Assembly: GCA_017432005.1 (NCBI GenBank)
Contig: JAFRKA010000007.1
Span: 1 to 59,220 of the forward strand
DNA length: 59,220 nucleotides
Source of the DNA: Erysipelotrichaceae bacterium
GTDB lineage: Bacteria; Bacillota_I; Bacilli_A; Erysipelotrichales; Erysipelotrichaceae
Direction of reading: 5' to 3'
Below are positions 17,701 to 25,007 of this stretch, one piece after another (within the stretch, counting starts at the first letter, position 1; every line of letters starts with the position of its first letter). The notes beneath the pieces are model-generated. The model did not search any database. It was not told the DNA's origin and saw only the letters and a program-made list of their open reading frames with translations. The position numbers were made by a program, and so were the translations under genes.

Positions 17701-17823
17701 GCAGTGATGCCAAGGCTCTATGCCCAGCATGCCGGTGAACTGATAAAAGGAAAATATGTGCTCTTTGAAGGAAAGATGGAGAAGGAGACTTCGTGTCTGG
17801 CAAAGAGTCTGAAGATTCTGTGA
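14788..17823 (+). CDS. dnaE: DNA polymerase III alpha subunit, DnaE type
   Basis: This 1011-residue C-family replicative polymerase has an N-terminal PHP domain (LVDHNVLSGAMAF, about 44-56), the nucleotide-binding GPGRGSAAGSLVSY, the catalytic PDIDTDF acid motif and a C-terminal OB domain (about 920-1011). In Firmicutes with PolC, DnaE extends primers at the lagging strand and joins SOS synthesis. The start is MSCPLYIRS at 14788, where PHP domains normally begin; an ATG 30 bp upstream would place the -10 in the coding region. A two-component system follows after 10 bp. Confidence 0.96.
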   Translation: MSCPLYIRSVYSLLSSMCTVETIVAMGSRYGYKCLGLVDHNVLSGAMAFKKACLKAGIKPVYGLEIDVRCRENTHSVILYAGNDEGFTNLMALSSLINTTDEKIIDIETMNRYRENNVLCLFSDDMPLAFAFDRGDDRDAALDEQNGLFERYIVALADHDKAINVRRDEQLKPFLKQHGIKMIALNRTYYPQRDDYEVYNVLKCIRDKRIFEDQDSINESGRHFLSKDEYEELFDKEELIETELLASRCNVELNYSTSLPLYENRNGIPSKDYLNVLCREGLKRRLKNKVPSAYVRRLEYELDVITRMHFEDYFLIVYDFILYAKKNGIMVGPGRGSAAGSLVSYCLGITEIDPLKYGLIFERFLNPERISMPDIDTDFPDDRRDEVIHYVKERYGIDHVGHIITYGTLKAKQVLRDVGRVLDYPQREVDAICKLIPNTVNMDLEKAYDTIPLFRQKIESDARYRRLYRISRKLEFNPRHESTHAAGIVLSRKKLEEVVPMTKIEADLNSTQYTMEHLEELGLIKMDFLGLRNLGIIAEIVEDIRKSEDFDIRNIPLDDEKTFRLIDDVNVMGVFQLESSGMRNLIRKMKPKTFEEIAITIALFRPGPMKNIPLFLENREHPERVDYIHPDLKPILEETYGVIIYQEQIMNIARVMADFSYAKADILRKAMSKKKLSELEKLHPDFINGAIKKGYSRETTEKVYDLILEFANYGFNKSHSIAYALVAYQLAYLKANYPLYFYKALLNGVMGSQSKTYDYITECINIGQKVKGIDLNGSGLSYIIRDDAIIMPFGICKDVGSISAGKIIEERDENGPFTDYVETVRRLSNRGVERNVLENLIYAGAFDGMGHSRHTMIESLNNVLLYAGAHKGEISLMKDLDDAPVIEELHDDNLVLAENEKNVLGFYFSFNPIAAVKKKYDINTDNLYNLSVSSGNVSGFGLIQRVKSLRTRKGDMMAFVDLVDDKGALSLAVMPRLYAQHAGELIKGKYVLFEGKMEKETSCLAKSLKIL

Positions 17824-17833
17824 GGTGAGGATG

Positions 17834-18493
17834 ATGAGGATACTGATAGTTGACGATGAGATAAAGATCCGGGAGGTCGTTTCCGAATATGCCAAGGCTA
17901 TGGGTTATGAATGTGATCAGGCCTGCAACGGCAAGGAAGCGATCGAGATGGTCAGAAACGGCAGTTATGACTGTGTCGTCATGGATATCATGATGCCGGA
18001 GCTGGACGGTTTTTCCGCCTGCCGCAAGATCAAGGCGATCAGAGACGTTCCGGTGATCATGTTGTCAGCCAGAACGGAAGAGGATGACAAACTCTTCTCT
18101 TTCGATATCGGTGTCGATGACTATATCACTAAACCATTCTCGCCTAAGGAACTGATGGCCAGGATCAAAGTCGTATGTGAGAGGAACTCGGTTCACACGA
18201 ATGAAAAATACATTTTTGACGGACTGGTCATCGACAAGGACGGACGTTCAGTGACCGTCGACGGTGAGAAGGTCACGCTGACTCCGAAGGAACTGGATCT
18301 GCTGATCTATCTGGTCGAGCACAAGAACATCGCTTTAGGCAGAGACAAACTGCTGTCAGCTGTCTGGGAGACGGAATATTATGATGACGATCGTACGATC
18401 GATACGCATATCAAGATGCTGAGAAAAGACCTGGGCAAATATGCGGATTATATCGTGACGGTCAGAGGCATGGGGTACAAGTTTGAAATTTAA
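17834..18493 (+). CDS. OmpR/PhoB-family response regulator
   Basis: This 219-residue protein has a receiver domain with the acidic pocket Asp7-Asp8, phospho-acceptor Asp51 (VVMDIMMPE), the Thr/Ser and Lys switch residues (MLSAR, TKPF) and a C-terminal winged helix (about 125-219, ending VRGMGYKFE). The SD GAGGTGAGG at 17822-17830 overlaps the dnaE stop, and I prefer the ATG at 17834 as the family N-terminus MRILIVDD. It is coupled to the kinase that follows by an 11 bp overlap. The signal and regulon are unknown; the co-transcribed CPBP protease suggests envelope stress. Confidence 0.93.
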   Translation: MRILIVDDEIKIREVVSEYAKAMGYECDQACNGKEAIEMVRNGSYDCVVMDIMMPELDGFSACRKIKAIRDVPVIMLSARTEEDDKLFSFDIGVDDYITKPFSPKELMARIKVVCERNSVHTNEKYIFDGLVIDKDGRSVTVDGEKVTLTPKELDLLIYLVEHKNIALGRDKLLSAVWETEYYDDDRTIDTHIKMLRKDLGKYADYIVTVRGMGYKFEI

Positions 18494-19937
18494 TTTCAAG
18501 GGCATCAGATTTTCGACCTGGCTGTATTTTCTGGGTTTTTCTATATCCATCATGATGCTGCTGGGTTTTCTGCTGGTCGTTTTCATTAAGCCGTATTACC
18601 GTGATGACCGCATCCGGACCGTCGATATGATCTCAGGAACGCTGGAATCGCTGCTGATGAAGGAAGATGTCACCCGCAACGATATCGAATCAGCTGCCCG
18701 TACGGTCATAGGCAACAATGTCTGTGCCATCATCTACAACGAAAACGGCAAGGATATCTACTACCCGCCAGATTCACTGGGTCAGTTGTGCATGCTGGAT
18801 AAACAGATCACAGTCGGTGATCTTACTTATACGATAAAAGACGATCCCCGCAAGATCATCGAAATGATCAAGAACGAGAATCCTTTTTCCGTGACACTGT
18901 TCTCCGAGTATACAGGAACAGAGATGTTGCTGTACGGAAAGCAGATCAGGACCAATCTGGCCAATTATTATCTGATCCTCAATACACCGCTGGAGCCGAT
19001 CGAATCATATATCGATTTCATCATGAACCAATATCTGTATATCGCAATGATTGTCATCCTGATCGCTCTGGTCGTCGCTTTCTTTCTGGCCAAGAACATC
19101 TCTCAGCCGATCGTAAAGATGAAAGACGAAGCCAATAAGCTTGCGCAGGGAAATTATGATGCGCACTTTGAGACGAATTCCTTCTCGGAGATCAATGATC
19201 TGGCTTCGACCCTGGATGATGCGACGGAAAAGCTTTCAAAGGTCAACGATCTGCGCAAGGATCTGGTCGCCAATGTCTCACATGATATCAAGACGCCGCT
19301 GACGATGATCAAAGCCTATGCCGAGATGATCAAGGACATTTCCGGTGATGATCCGGTGAAGCGCAATGAACATCTCGATGTCATCATTCAGGAGAGCGAT
19401 TATCTGGATAAACTGGTCAGCGATATGTCAGAGCTCTCCAAACTGCAGTCAGGCGTCATCGAGATCAATAGAGACAACTTCGACCTCAAGGAATGCGCTG
19501 ATTCCGTGATCCTGTTACTTTCACAGGCGATCAAAGAGAAGAATATCGATCTGGTCCTGGAGATGGATGACTGTATCGTCTATGCCGATCAGATCAAGAT
19601 CTCTCAGGTCATCTATAACTTCCTGTCCAATGCCCTGAAGTATTCTGATGACTATGCCAGGATCACGATCAGGATCATCGATTCTGAAAACAATGTCAGG
19701 CTGGAAGTATCTGATACCGGTAACGGCATCGCCCCGGAAGTACTGCCTTACATCTGGGACCGTTATTATAAAGTCGACAAGAACTTCAACCGTTCCGTAA
19801 ATTCTACCGGTCTTGGCCTGGCGATAGCCAAAGCCATTCTCGAAGCTCACAAGGCTCACTATGGTGTGGAATCGAAGCTGGATGAGGGTTCGACGTTCTG
19901 GTTTGAACTGTCAAAGGACTATGAAGAAGACGAGTGA
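18483..19937 (+). CDS. Membrane sensor histidine kinase
   Basis: This 484-residue kinase starts at a TTG (18483), preceded by GGGG, inside the regulator gene. It has two membrane helices (about 12-36 and 180-203) enclosing a sensor domain of about 145 residues, then HAMP, HisKA with the phospho-His in VSHDIKTPL, and HATPase with N-box NFLSNALKYS, G1 DTGNGI and G2 GLGLAIAK. It is the cognate partner of the preceding response regulator. The extracellular sensor is not one I can assign to a ligand. Confidence 0.93.
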   Translation: MKFNFKGIRFSTWLYFLGFSISIMMLLGFLLVVFIKPYYRDDRIRTVDMISGTLESLLMKEDVTRNDIESAARTVIGNNVCAIIYNENGKDIYYPPDSLGQLCMLDKQITVGDLTYTIKDDPRKIIEMIKNENPFSVTLFSEYTGTEMLLYGKQIRTNLANYYLILNTPLEPIESYIDFIMNQYLYIAMIVILIALVVAFFLAKNISQPIVKMKDEANKLAQGNYDAHFETNSFSEINDLASTLDDATEKLSKVNDLRKDLVANVSHDIKTPLTMIKAYAEMIKDISGDDPVKRNEHLDVIIQESDYLDKLVSDMSELSKLQSGVIEINRDNFDLKECADSVILLLSQAIKEKNIDLVLEMDDCIVYADQIKISQVIYNFLSNALKYSDDYARITIRIIDSENNVRLEVSDTGNGIAPEVLPYIWDRYYKVDKNFNRSVNSTGLGLAIAKAILEAHKAHYGVESKLDEGSTFWFELSKDYEEDE

Positions 19938-20604
19938 TTTTCTGAAATATATCGATTATGAATTTCATCAGGAGGATGGACTCTACAAGGTAAACACCGA
20001 TACCATCCTGCTGGGCATGTTTCTGGATCCGCTCTACGGCAAGAGTGTTCTGGATATCGGTACTAACACCGGAGCTTTACTTCTGTACGCACATCATCAG
20101 GGAGCGAAGATGCTTTACGGAGTCGATATCCATGAGGATGCTCTCAAGACGGCAGAAAAGAATCTTAAAGCCTGTGCGGATAATTATAAACTGATCCATT
20201 CACGCATTCAGGATCTTGAACTCGATCCGGTCGATGTCATCATATGCAATCCGCCTTTTTTTGAGATGAACAATGTCACGGATGACGAATATCTCAAGGA
20301 AGCGATGTTTGAAGAATCGCTTCCGATCAACGATCTGTTTGTCGCGATACGCCGTTTCATGAAGAACAACGGTACAGCCTATATCATCTATCACGCTGAC
20401 CGTTTTCCTGAACTGTATGAGATGTGTCTCAAATATAAACTGAAGATCATGAAGATGAGATATGTCCATGACATCAGTTCCAGACACGCTTTAAGAGTCA
20501 TGCTGAAACTCAAGGTCGGCAAGATGTCGAAACTCAAGGTTGAAGCACCGGTCATGATCGACAGGGGACATTTCGTCAAAGTGACTTATACCGAAGAATC
20601 ATAG
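19921..20604 (+). CDS. tRNA1(Val) adenine-37 N6-methyltransferase-like protein
   Basis: This 227-residue class I SAM methyltransferase has the SAM-binding motif VLDIGTNTGAL and the N6-adenine catalytic tetrapeptide NPPF (CNPPFFE). It resembles YfiC/TrmN6 and Bacillus YabB, which methylate tRNA1(Val) A37. The start at 19921 overlaps the kinase gene by 17 bp and is preceded by AAAGGA. Substrate identity is inferred from family resemblance only. Confidence 0.85.
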   Translation: MKKTSDFLKYIDYEFHQEDGLYKVNTDTILLGMFLDPLYGKSVLDIGTNTGALLLYAHHQGAKMLYGVDIHEDALKTAEKNLKACADNYKLIHSRIQDLELDPVDVIICNPPFFEMNNVTDDEYLKEAMFEESLPINDLFVAIRRFMKNNGTAYIIYHADRFPELYEMCLKYKLKIMKMRYVHDISSRHALRVMLKLKVGKMSKLKVEAPVMIDRGHFVKVTYTEES

Positions 20605-20612
20605 GAACCGCA

Positions 20613-21470
20613 ATGAAAAAGAACGTACATGAGCAGATCGAAAAAGCAGTGATCGTATTTCTGCTTGCATATGGTTTACATTATTTTGCCTATTTTCTCA
20701 GAGCCAGATACTATACCTGGGTAGGTGAGCTTCCGATAAGTGAAGGATTGGCGCACGTCATGCTGTATCTGGGACATCTGTATTTTGTAGTGGCGATGCT
20801 CATATATGCCTGGGCTGTAAAAAAGGACAGAAAATATATTCTCGGTTTTCTGGATAACGGACTGTCCAAGAATATCGGTTTTGGACTGGCCGGCGCACTG
20901 CTGGGATTTGTGCTGATGGGTATCTGTATCCTGGCCGGTGTCATCAGCGGCACTCTGACAGTATCTCATTCTACTGTTGATCTTGGACTGTTTATCCTGG
21001 CAATCTTTGCCGTGATCATTCAGGTTTCGGCTGAAGAAGTAGAATCTCGGGGTTTCGTATTCGGCAAGATGTATGAGGAAGGCGTTCCGGTCATCGCCAG
21101 TCTGCTCGTCAGCTCCTTTTTCTTTTCCTGTCTGCATGTGGCCAAACCGGGATTCAGTTTCCATGCACTGCTTAACATCTTTCTTTTCGGGCTGTTGTTT
21201 GCCCTGAGCTATTTCTACACCCGCAATATCTGTTTCCCATGCGGCATCCATATGATGTGGAACTTCACTCAGGATTTCATCTTCGGTATGCCTAACAGCG
21301 GTACGCCTTCAGCCTTATCACTGTTTTCTACAGCTGCAAAGGATTCACCGGTCTTCTTCGATCAGACCTTTGGCATCGAGGGCAGCTATATGGCTACTGC
21401 TGTGGCGATCATCGGATGTGTGATCATCATTGCGATCGGAGAACGATACAGGAGAAGACAGAAGAACTGA
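20613..21470 (+). CDS. CPBP-family intramembrane glutamic endopeptidase
   Basis: This 285-residue protein has about eight membrane helices and the Abi/CAAX-protease motifs: EEVESR (motif 1, EExxxR), FFSCLH (motif 2, FxxxH) and HMMWN (motif 3, HxxxN). Members cleave prenylated or peptide substrates in the membrane and in Gram-positives often process or give immunity to peptides. It is the last gene of the dnaE, two-component, methyltransferase run, with an AGGAACC SD 9 bp after the preceding stop and a terminator behind it. Confidence 0.88.
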   Translation: MKKNVHEQIEKAVIVFLLAYGLHYFAYFLRARYYTWVGELPISEGLAHVMLYLGHLYFVVAMLIYAWAVKKDRKYILGFLDNGLSKNIGFGLAGALLGFVLMGICILAGVISGTLTVSHSTVDLGLFILAIFAVIIQVSAEEVESRGFVFGKMYEEGVPVIASLLVSSFFFSCLHVAKPGFSFHALLNIFLFGLLFALSYFYTRNICFPCGIHMMWNFTQDFIFGMPNSGTPSALSLFSTAAKDSPVFFDQTFGIEGSYMATAVAIIGCVIIIAIGERYRRRQKN

Positions 21471-21478
21471 TGATACAG

Positions 21479-21501
21479 CCGGATGAAGATCTGGTTTTTT
21501 T
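21479..21501 (+). terminator. Terminator of the dnaE operon
   Basis: The stem CCGGAT / ATCTGG (21479-21484 and 21489-21494, one G-T pair) has a GAAG loop and is followed by seven T residues. Confidence 0.8.
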
Positions 21502-21550
21502 GTCTGAATAATATTGCTTCATAAGCAGTTTAAATCAGTTTTATTGATTG

Positions 21551-21556
21551 TATAAT
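21551..21556 (+). promoter_or_regulatory. -10 hexamer of the second feoB gene
   Basis: TATAAT stands ten bases before the ATG, giving a predicted leader of only three to four bases with no SD. A short inverted repeat TGCTT-CAT-AAGCA (21514-21526) lies upstream. No GTTAGC-type DtxR operator is seen. Confidence 0.5.
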
Positions 21557-21566
21557 ATTAACGAAG

Positions 21567-23906
21567 ATGAAACTTAATGAACTTGAAATTGGACAGACAG
21601 GTGTGATCGTCAAGACCGGCGGCAGCGGTTCACTGCGGCAGCATTTTCTGGATATGGGTCTTATCCCGGGAACACCTGTCACACTGGTGAAATTCGCACC
21701 GCTCAACGATCCGATCGAATTCCGGCTGCATGGCTATGAACTGACCTTGAGGGTAGCGGATGCCCAGGAGATAGAGATCGAAAGCTATGATGGCAGCAAT
21801 GCCGATCAGCCAAAGAGACGTTTCACTGATATCGAACATCCGGGATACGGCGAAGGCGGTATCTATCACGCACGTCAGGAAGAACATAATGAGCCGCTGA
21901 CAGGCAAGCTCAGTTTTGTGCTGGCCGGCAATCAGAATTCCGGCAAGACGACACTGTTCAATCAGCTGACCGGTTCCAATCAGCATGTCGGCAATTTCCC
22001 GGGTGTCACCGTCGAACACAAGACCGGAACGATCATCGGTCATCCGGATTGCGAGATCATCGATCTGCCCGGTATCTATTCACTGTCTCCGTATTCTGAT
22101 GAGGAACTGGTATCCAGACGTTATATCCTGAAGGAAAAACCGTCGGCGATCATCAATATCGTCGATGCGACCAATATCGAAAGAAATCTGTATCTGACGA
22201 TGCAGCTGATGGAACTTGATGTACCGATGGTACTGGCTGTCAATATGATGGATGAGATCCAGGGCAACGGCGGAGCCATCCTGATCAACAAGATGGAGGA
22301 GATGCTGCAGATCCCGATCATCCCGATCTCAGCTGTCAAGAATGAAGGTGTCCATGAACTGCTGGATCATGCGATCCATGTCGCACGATATCAGGAAAGA
22401 CCGGGACGCAAGGATTTCTGCGACCGTCTGGATCATAATGGTGCCGTTCACCGCTGTCTGCATACGATCATGCACATGATAGAGGATCACTGTATCGAAA
22501 AGGAGATCCCGGTCCGTTTTGCTGCCTGCAAAGTCGTAGAGAACGACCAGATGATCATCGATGAGCTGATGATCCACGATAAAGAGAAGCTTGCCATCAA
22601 CGCCGTGATCGAACAGATGGAAAGCGAAAGAGAACTTGACCGCTCGGCTGCCATTGCCGATATGCGTTACATATTCATCGATCGTCTTTGCAAAGAGACG
22701 GTAATCAAACCGGCTGTCAGCAAGGAGCGGATCAGAAGTGAAAAGATCGACAGGATCATGACCGGGAAGTATACGGCTATCCCTTTGTTCATCGTGATCA
22801 TGCTGTCGGTCTTCTATCTGACTTTCAATGTCATCGGTGCCTTCTTTCAGAATCTGCTGCAGGAAGGGATCGATTCTCTTGCATTACTTGTAGATAAACT
22901 TCTGTTGGAAACTGGAGTCAGCAGTCCGTTGCGTTCGCTGATCAGCGAGGGCATCTTTACCGGTGTCGGTTCAGTGCTCAGTTTCGTTCCGGTCATCGTG
23001 ACACTGTTCTTCTTCCTGTCACTGCTGGAAGACAGCGGCTATATGACCAGGATCGCTTTTGTCATGGACAAGATCCTGAGGAAGATCGGCCTGTCCGGAC
23101 GCAGTATCGTTCCGATGCTGGTGGGTTTTGGCTGTTCGGTTCCGGCGATCATGTCGACCAGGACGCTTACTTCGGAAAGAGACAGAAAGATGACGATCAT
23201 GCTTATACCGTTCATGAGCTGTTCTGCCAAGATGCCTATCTATTATTTCTTCGTGCAGACTTTCTTCCCGGAAAGATCATGGCTCATCATCAGCAGTCTT
23301 TATCTGCTGGGTATCGTTGCAGCCGTGATCGTGGCACTGATCTCCCGCCGGACAGTGTTTAAAGGCAATGCCGTACCGTTCGTCATGGAATTGCCTAATT
23401 ATCGCATGCCGACTGCCAGAAATGTCCTGCTGCTGATGTGGGACAAGACTAAAGATTTTCTGCAGCGGGCATTTACGGTCATCTTCTTCGGTACAGTCAT
23501 CATCTGGATCCTGGAACACTTTGATTTTTCACTTAGTCTGGTCGAAGATCCTTCCCTGAGCATCCTGGCTGTGATAGCCGGTCTCATCGCTCCGATCTTC
23601 AGTCCGCTCGGTTTCGGCGACTGGCGTGTGTCTACGGCTCTGCTTTCCGGTTTCTTAGCTAAAGAGAGCGTTGTTTCTATCCTTTCGGTGCTCTACGGTT
23701 CCGCAAAAGTACTAAGAGCAAGCATGTCACTGAAAGACGCCTATGCCTTACTGACGTTCTGTCTGCTGTATACACCGTGTGTAGCAGCTGTGGCAGCCGT
23801 CAGAAGAGAAGAAGGCGGCAAAGGAGCTGCTTTCCTGGTCGTCTTCCAGTGTGTGATCGCCTGGATCTTTGCTTTCATCGTCAGGATGATCATTTCCTTG
23901 CTGTAA
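21567..23906 (+). CDS. feoB: FeoA-FeoB fusion ferrous iron transporter
   Basis: This 779-residue protein has an N-terminal FeoA SH3-like domain (1-75; LRQHFLDMG and PLNDPIEFRLHGYELTLR), a linker, then a full FeoB: G1 GNQNSGKTT, switch GNFPGVTVEHK, G3 DLPG, G4 NMMD, and two gate regions with CSVPAIMSTRT and CSAKMPI. It is the second Feo system in the window; the first (633-3445) has separate FeoA proteins. The FeoA fusion keeps the accessory domain in 1:1 ratio. Unlike the first, its promoter lacks visible DtxR operators, so the two may work under different iron or redox states. Confidence 0.95.
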   Translation: MKLNELEIGQTGVIVKTGGSGSLRQHFLDMGLIPGTPVTLVKFAPLNDPIEFRLHGYELTLRVADAQEIEIESYDGSNADQPKRRFTDIEHPGYGEGGIYHARQEEHNEPLTGKLSFVLAGNQNSGKTTLFNQLTGSNQHVGNFPGVTVEHKTGTIIGHPDCEIIDLPGIYSLSPYSDEELVSRRYILKEKPSAIINIVDATNIERNLYLTMQLMELDVPMVLAVNMMDEIQGNGGAILINKMEEMLQIPIIPISAVKNEGVHELLDHAIHVARYQERPGRKDFCDRLDHNGAVHRCLHTIMHMIEDHCIEKEIPVRFAACKVVENDQMIIDELMIHDKEKLAINAVIEQMESERELDRSAAIADMRYIFIDRLCKETVIKPAVSKERIRSEKIDRIMTGKYTAIPLFIVIMLSVFYLTFNVIGAFFQNLLQEGIDSLALLVDKLLLETGVSSPLRSLISEGIFTGVGSVLSFVPVIVTLFFFLSLLEDSGYMTRIAFVMDKILRKIGLSGRSIVPMLVGFGCSVPAIMSTRTLTSERDRKMTIMLIPFMSCSAKMPIYYFFVQTFFPERSWLIISSLYLLGIVAAVIVALISRRTVFKGNAVPFVMELPNYRMPTARNVLLLMWDKTKDFLQRAFTVIFFGTVIIWILEHFDFSLSLVEDPSLSILAVIAGLIAPIFSPLGFGDWRVSTALLSGFLAKESVVSILSVLYGSAKVLRASMSLKDAYALLTFCLLYTPCVAAVAAVRREEGGKGAAFLVVFQCVIAWIFAFIVRMIISLL

Positions 23907-23920
23907 AAAGCAATTTCTGA

Positions 23921-23949
23921 TTGAAAATAAAAAGCTTATCTGCTATGAT
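23921..23949 (+). promoter_or_regulatory. Promoter of the rplU-rpmA operon
   Basis: TTGAAA (23921-23926), a 17 bp spacer and TATGAT (23944-23949) with an upstream TG dinucleotide (extended -10). Confidence 0.75.
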
Positions 23950-23955
23950 ATTTAC

Positions 23956-24059
23956 GTTGTAGTCCCTCCTTAGAGGGGATTATAACCGCTCAGAAGAGGT
24001 TTGAAGTATCCTTGGATCACCTTCATGGCGAGTCTGAATCTAATTAAAGGAGGTGCACT
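23956..24059 (+). ncRNA. L21 ribosomal protein leader RNA
   Basis: The roughly 100-base 5' leader holds a CCCTCC...GAGGGG hairpin (23964-23980) followed by a conserved-looking segment up to the SD AAAGGAGG at 24047-24054. Position and shape fit the Firmicutes L21 leader, a cis element before rplU thought to bind L21 for feedback control. The call rests on context and the hairpin; I did not align it to a covariance model. Confidence 0.7.
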
Positions 24060-24368
24060 ATGTACGCAATTATTGAGACTGGTGGCAAGCAGCTTAAGGT
24101 CGAAGAGGGCCAGACAATCTATGTTGAAAAACTGGATGTTGAGGAAGGCAAGAAGTATACGTTCGATAAAGTTGTTGCGCTGGAAAACGGTTCTCTGACA
24201 TTAGGAACTCCGTATGTCGAGGGTGCCAAGGTTACCTGCAAGGTCGAGAAGCAGGGCAAGGCCAAGAAGATCATCATCTTCAAGTACAAACAGAAGGCCG
24301 GCTCTACCAGACGTAAGCAGGGTCATCGTCAGCCATACACCAAGTTAACTGTTGAAAAGATCGGCTGA
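24060..24368 (+). CDS. rplU: 50S ribosomal protein L21
   Basis: This 102-residue protein starts [11 protein letters not shown] and contains [18 protein letters not shown], both hallmarks of bL21, a 23S rRNA-binding protein of the large subunit. It is first in the rplU-prp-rpmA operon, behind an L21 leader and a strong SD. Its stop overlaps the prp start by one base. Confidence 0.98.
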   Translation: MYAIIETGGKQLKVEEGQTIYVEKLDVEEGKKYTFDKVVALENGSLTLGTPYVEGAKVTCKVEKQGKAKKIIIFKYKQKAGSTRRKQGHRQPYTKLTVEKIG

Positions 24369-24673
24369 TGATAAAGGCAGTATTCGAAGTCAGAGAAGAT
24401 CTCTACCGGTCACTGGATGTAAGCGGTCATGCGGAATTTGGTGAGTATGGGAAGGATCTGGTCTGTGCTTCGGTAAGCTCGATCATGTTCGGTTTCATGA
24501 ATGCACTCGATGCACTCGGTGAAAACGTCACGATCAGCCAGTCAGATAACAGAATCACTATTATTGATCAGAGCGGTTCGGAAGTCATACAGGATTATTT
24601 CGAACTCGTAATCATGCAGTTAAAGACGATTGAAGAATCCTATGGAGACTTCATTAGAGTAGAAAGGAAGTAA
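24368..24673 (+). CDS. prp: Ribosomal-processing cysteine protease Prp
   Basis: This 101-residue enzyme (YsxB family) has the catalytic pair His21 ([12 protein letters not shown]) and Cys33 (LVCASVS). Prp removes the N-terminal extension of L27, which blocks the peptidyl transferase region if retained; it is found only in bacteria with that extension. The next gene encodes an L27 with exactly such an extension. Its position between rplU and rpmA is the conserved Firmicutes order. Confidence 0.95.
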   Translation: MIKAVFEVREDLYRSLDVSGHAEFGEYGKDLVCASVSSIMFGFMNALDALGENVTISQSDNRITIIDQSGSEVIQDYFELVIMQLKTIEESYGDFIRVERK

Positions 24674-24678
24674 AACAC

Positions 24679-24963
24679 ATGAAATATGTATTGAATATTC
24701 AGTTCTTCGCTTCTAAAAAAGGTGTAGGTTCGACCAAGAACGGACGTGATTCCGAATCTAAACGTTTAGGCGCGAAATTAGCCGACGGACAGTTCGCAAC
24801 AGCAGGTTCGATCATCTACCGTCAGAGAGGCACAAAGATTCATCCTGGAACGAATGTCAAGAAGGGTGGCGACGATACGCTGTTCTGTCTGATCGACGGT
24901 GTTGTCAAATATGAACACCTCGGCAAGAAGAAGACAAAGGTATCAGTTTATCCGGTAGCTTAA
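24679..24963 (+). CDS. rpmA: 50S ribosomal protein L27 with Prp-cleaved N-terminal extension
   Basis: This 94-residue bL27 has [19 protein letters not shown], the family signature. The first ten residues ([10 protein letters not shown]) form the Prp cleavage motif, with cutting expected between Phe10 and Ala11 to expose ASKKG, the N-terminus that reaches the peptidyl transferase centre. The AGAAAGGAAG SD precedes the ATG. A GC-rich terminator follows. Confidence 0.98.
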   Translation: MKYVLNIQFFASKKGVGSTKNGRDSESKRLGAKLADGQFATAGSIIYRQRGTKIHPGTNVKKGGDDTLFCLIDGVVKYEHLGKKKTKVSVYPVA

Positions 24964-24978
24964 TTCCTAGAATACAAG

Positions 24979-25000
24979 AGCCCCTGAAGGGGCTTTTTTG
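24979..25000 (+). terminator. Terminator after rpmA
   Basis: The stem AGCCCC / GGGGCT has a TGAA loop and is followed by six T residues. It ends only about 8 bp before the obgE start. Confidence 0.85.
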
Positions 25001-25007
25001 AACGAAT

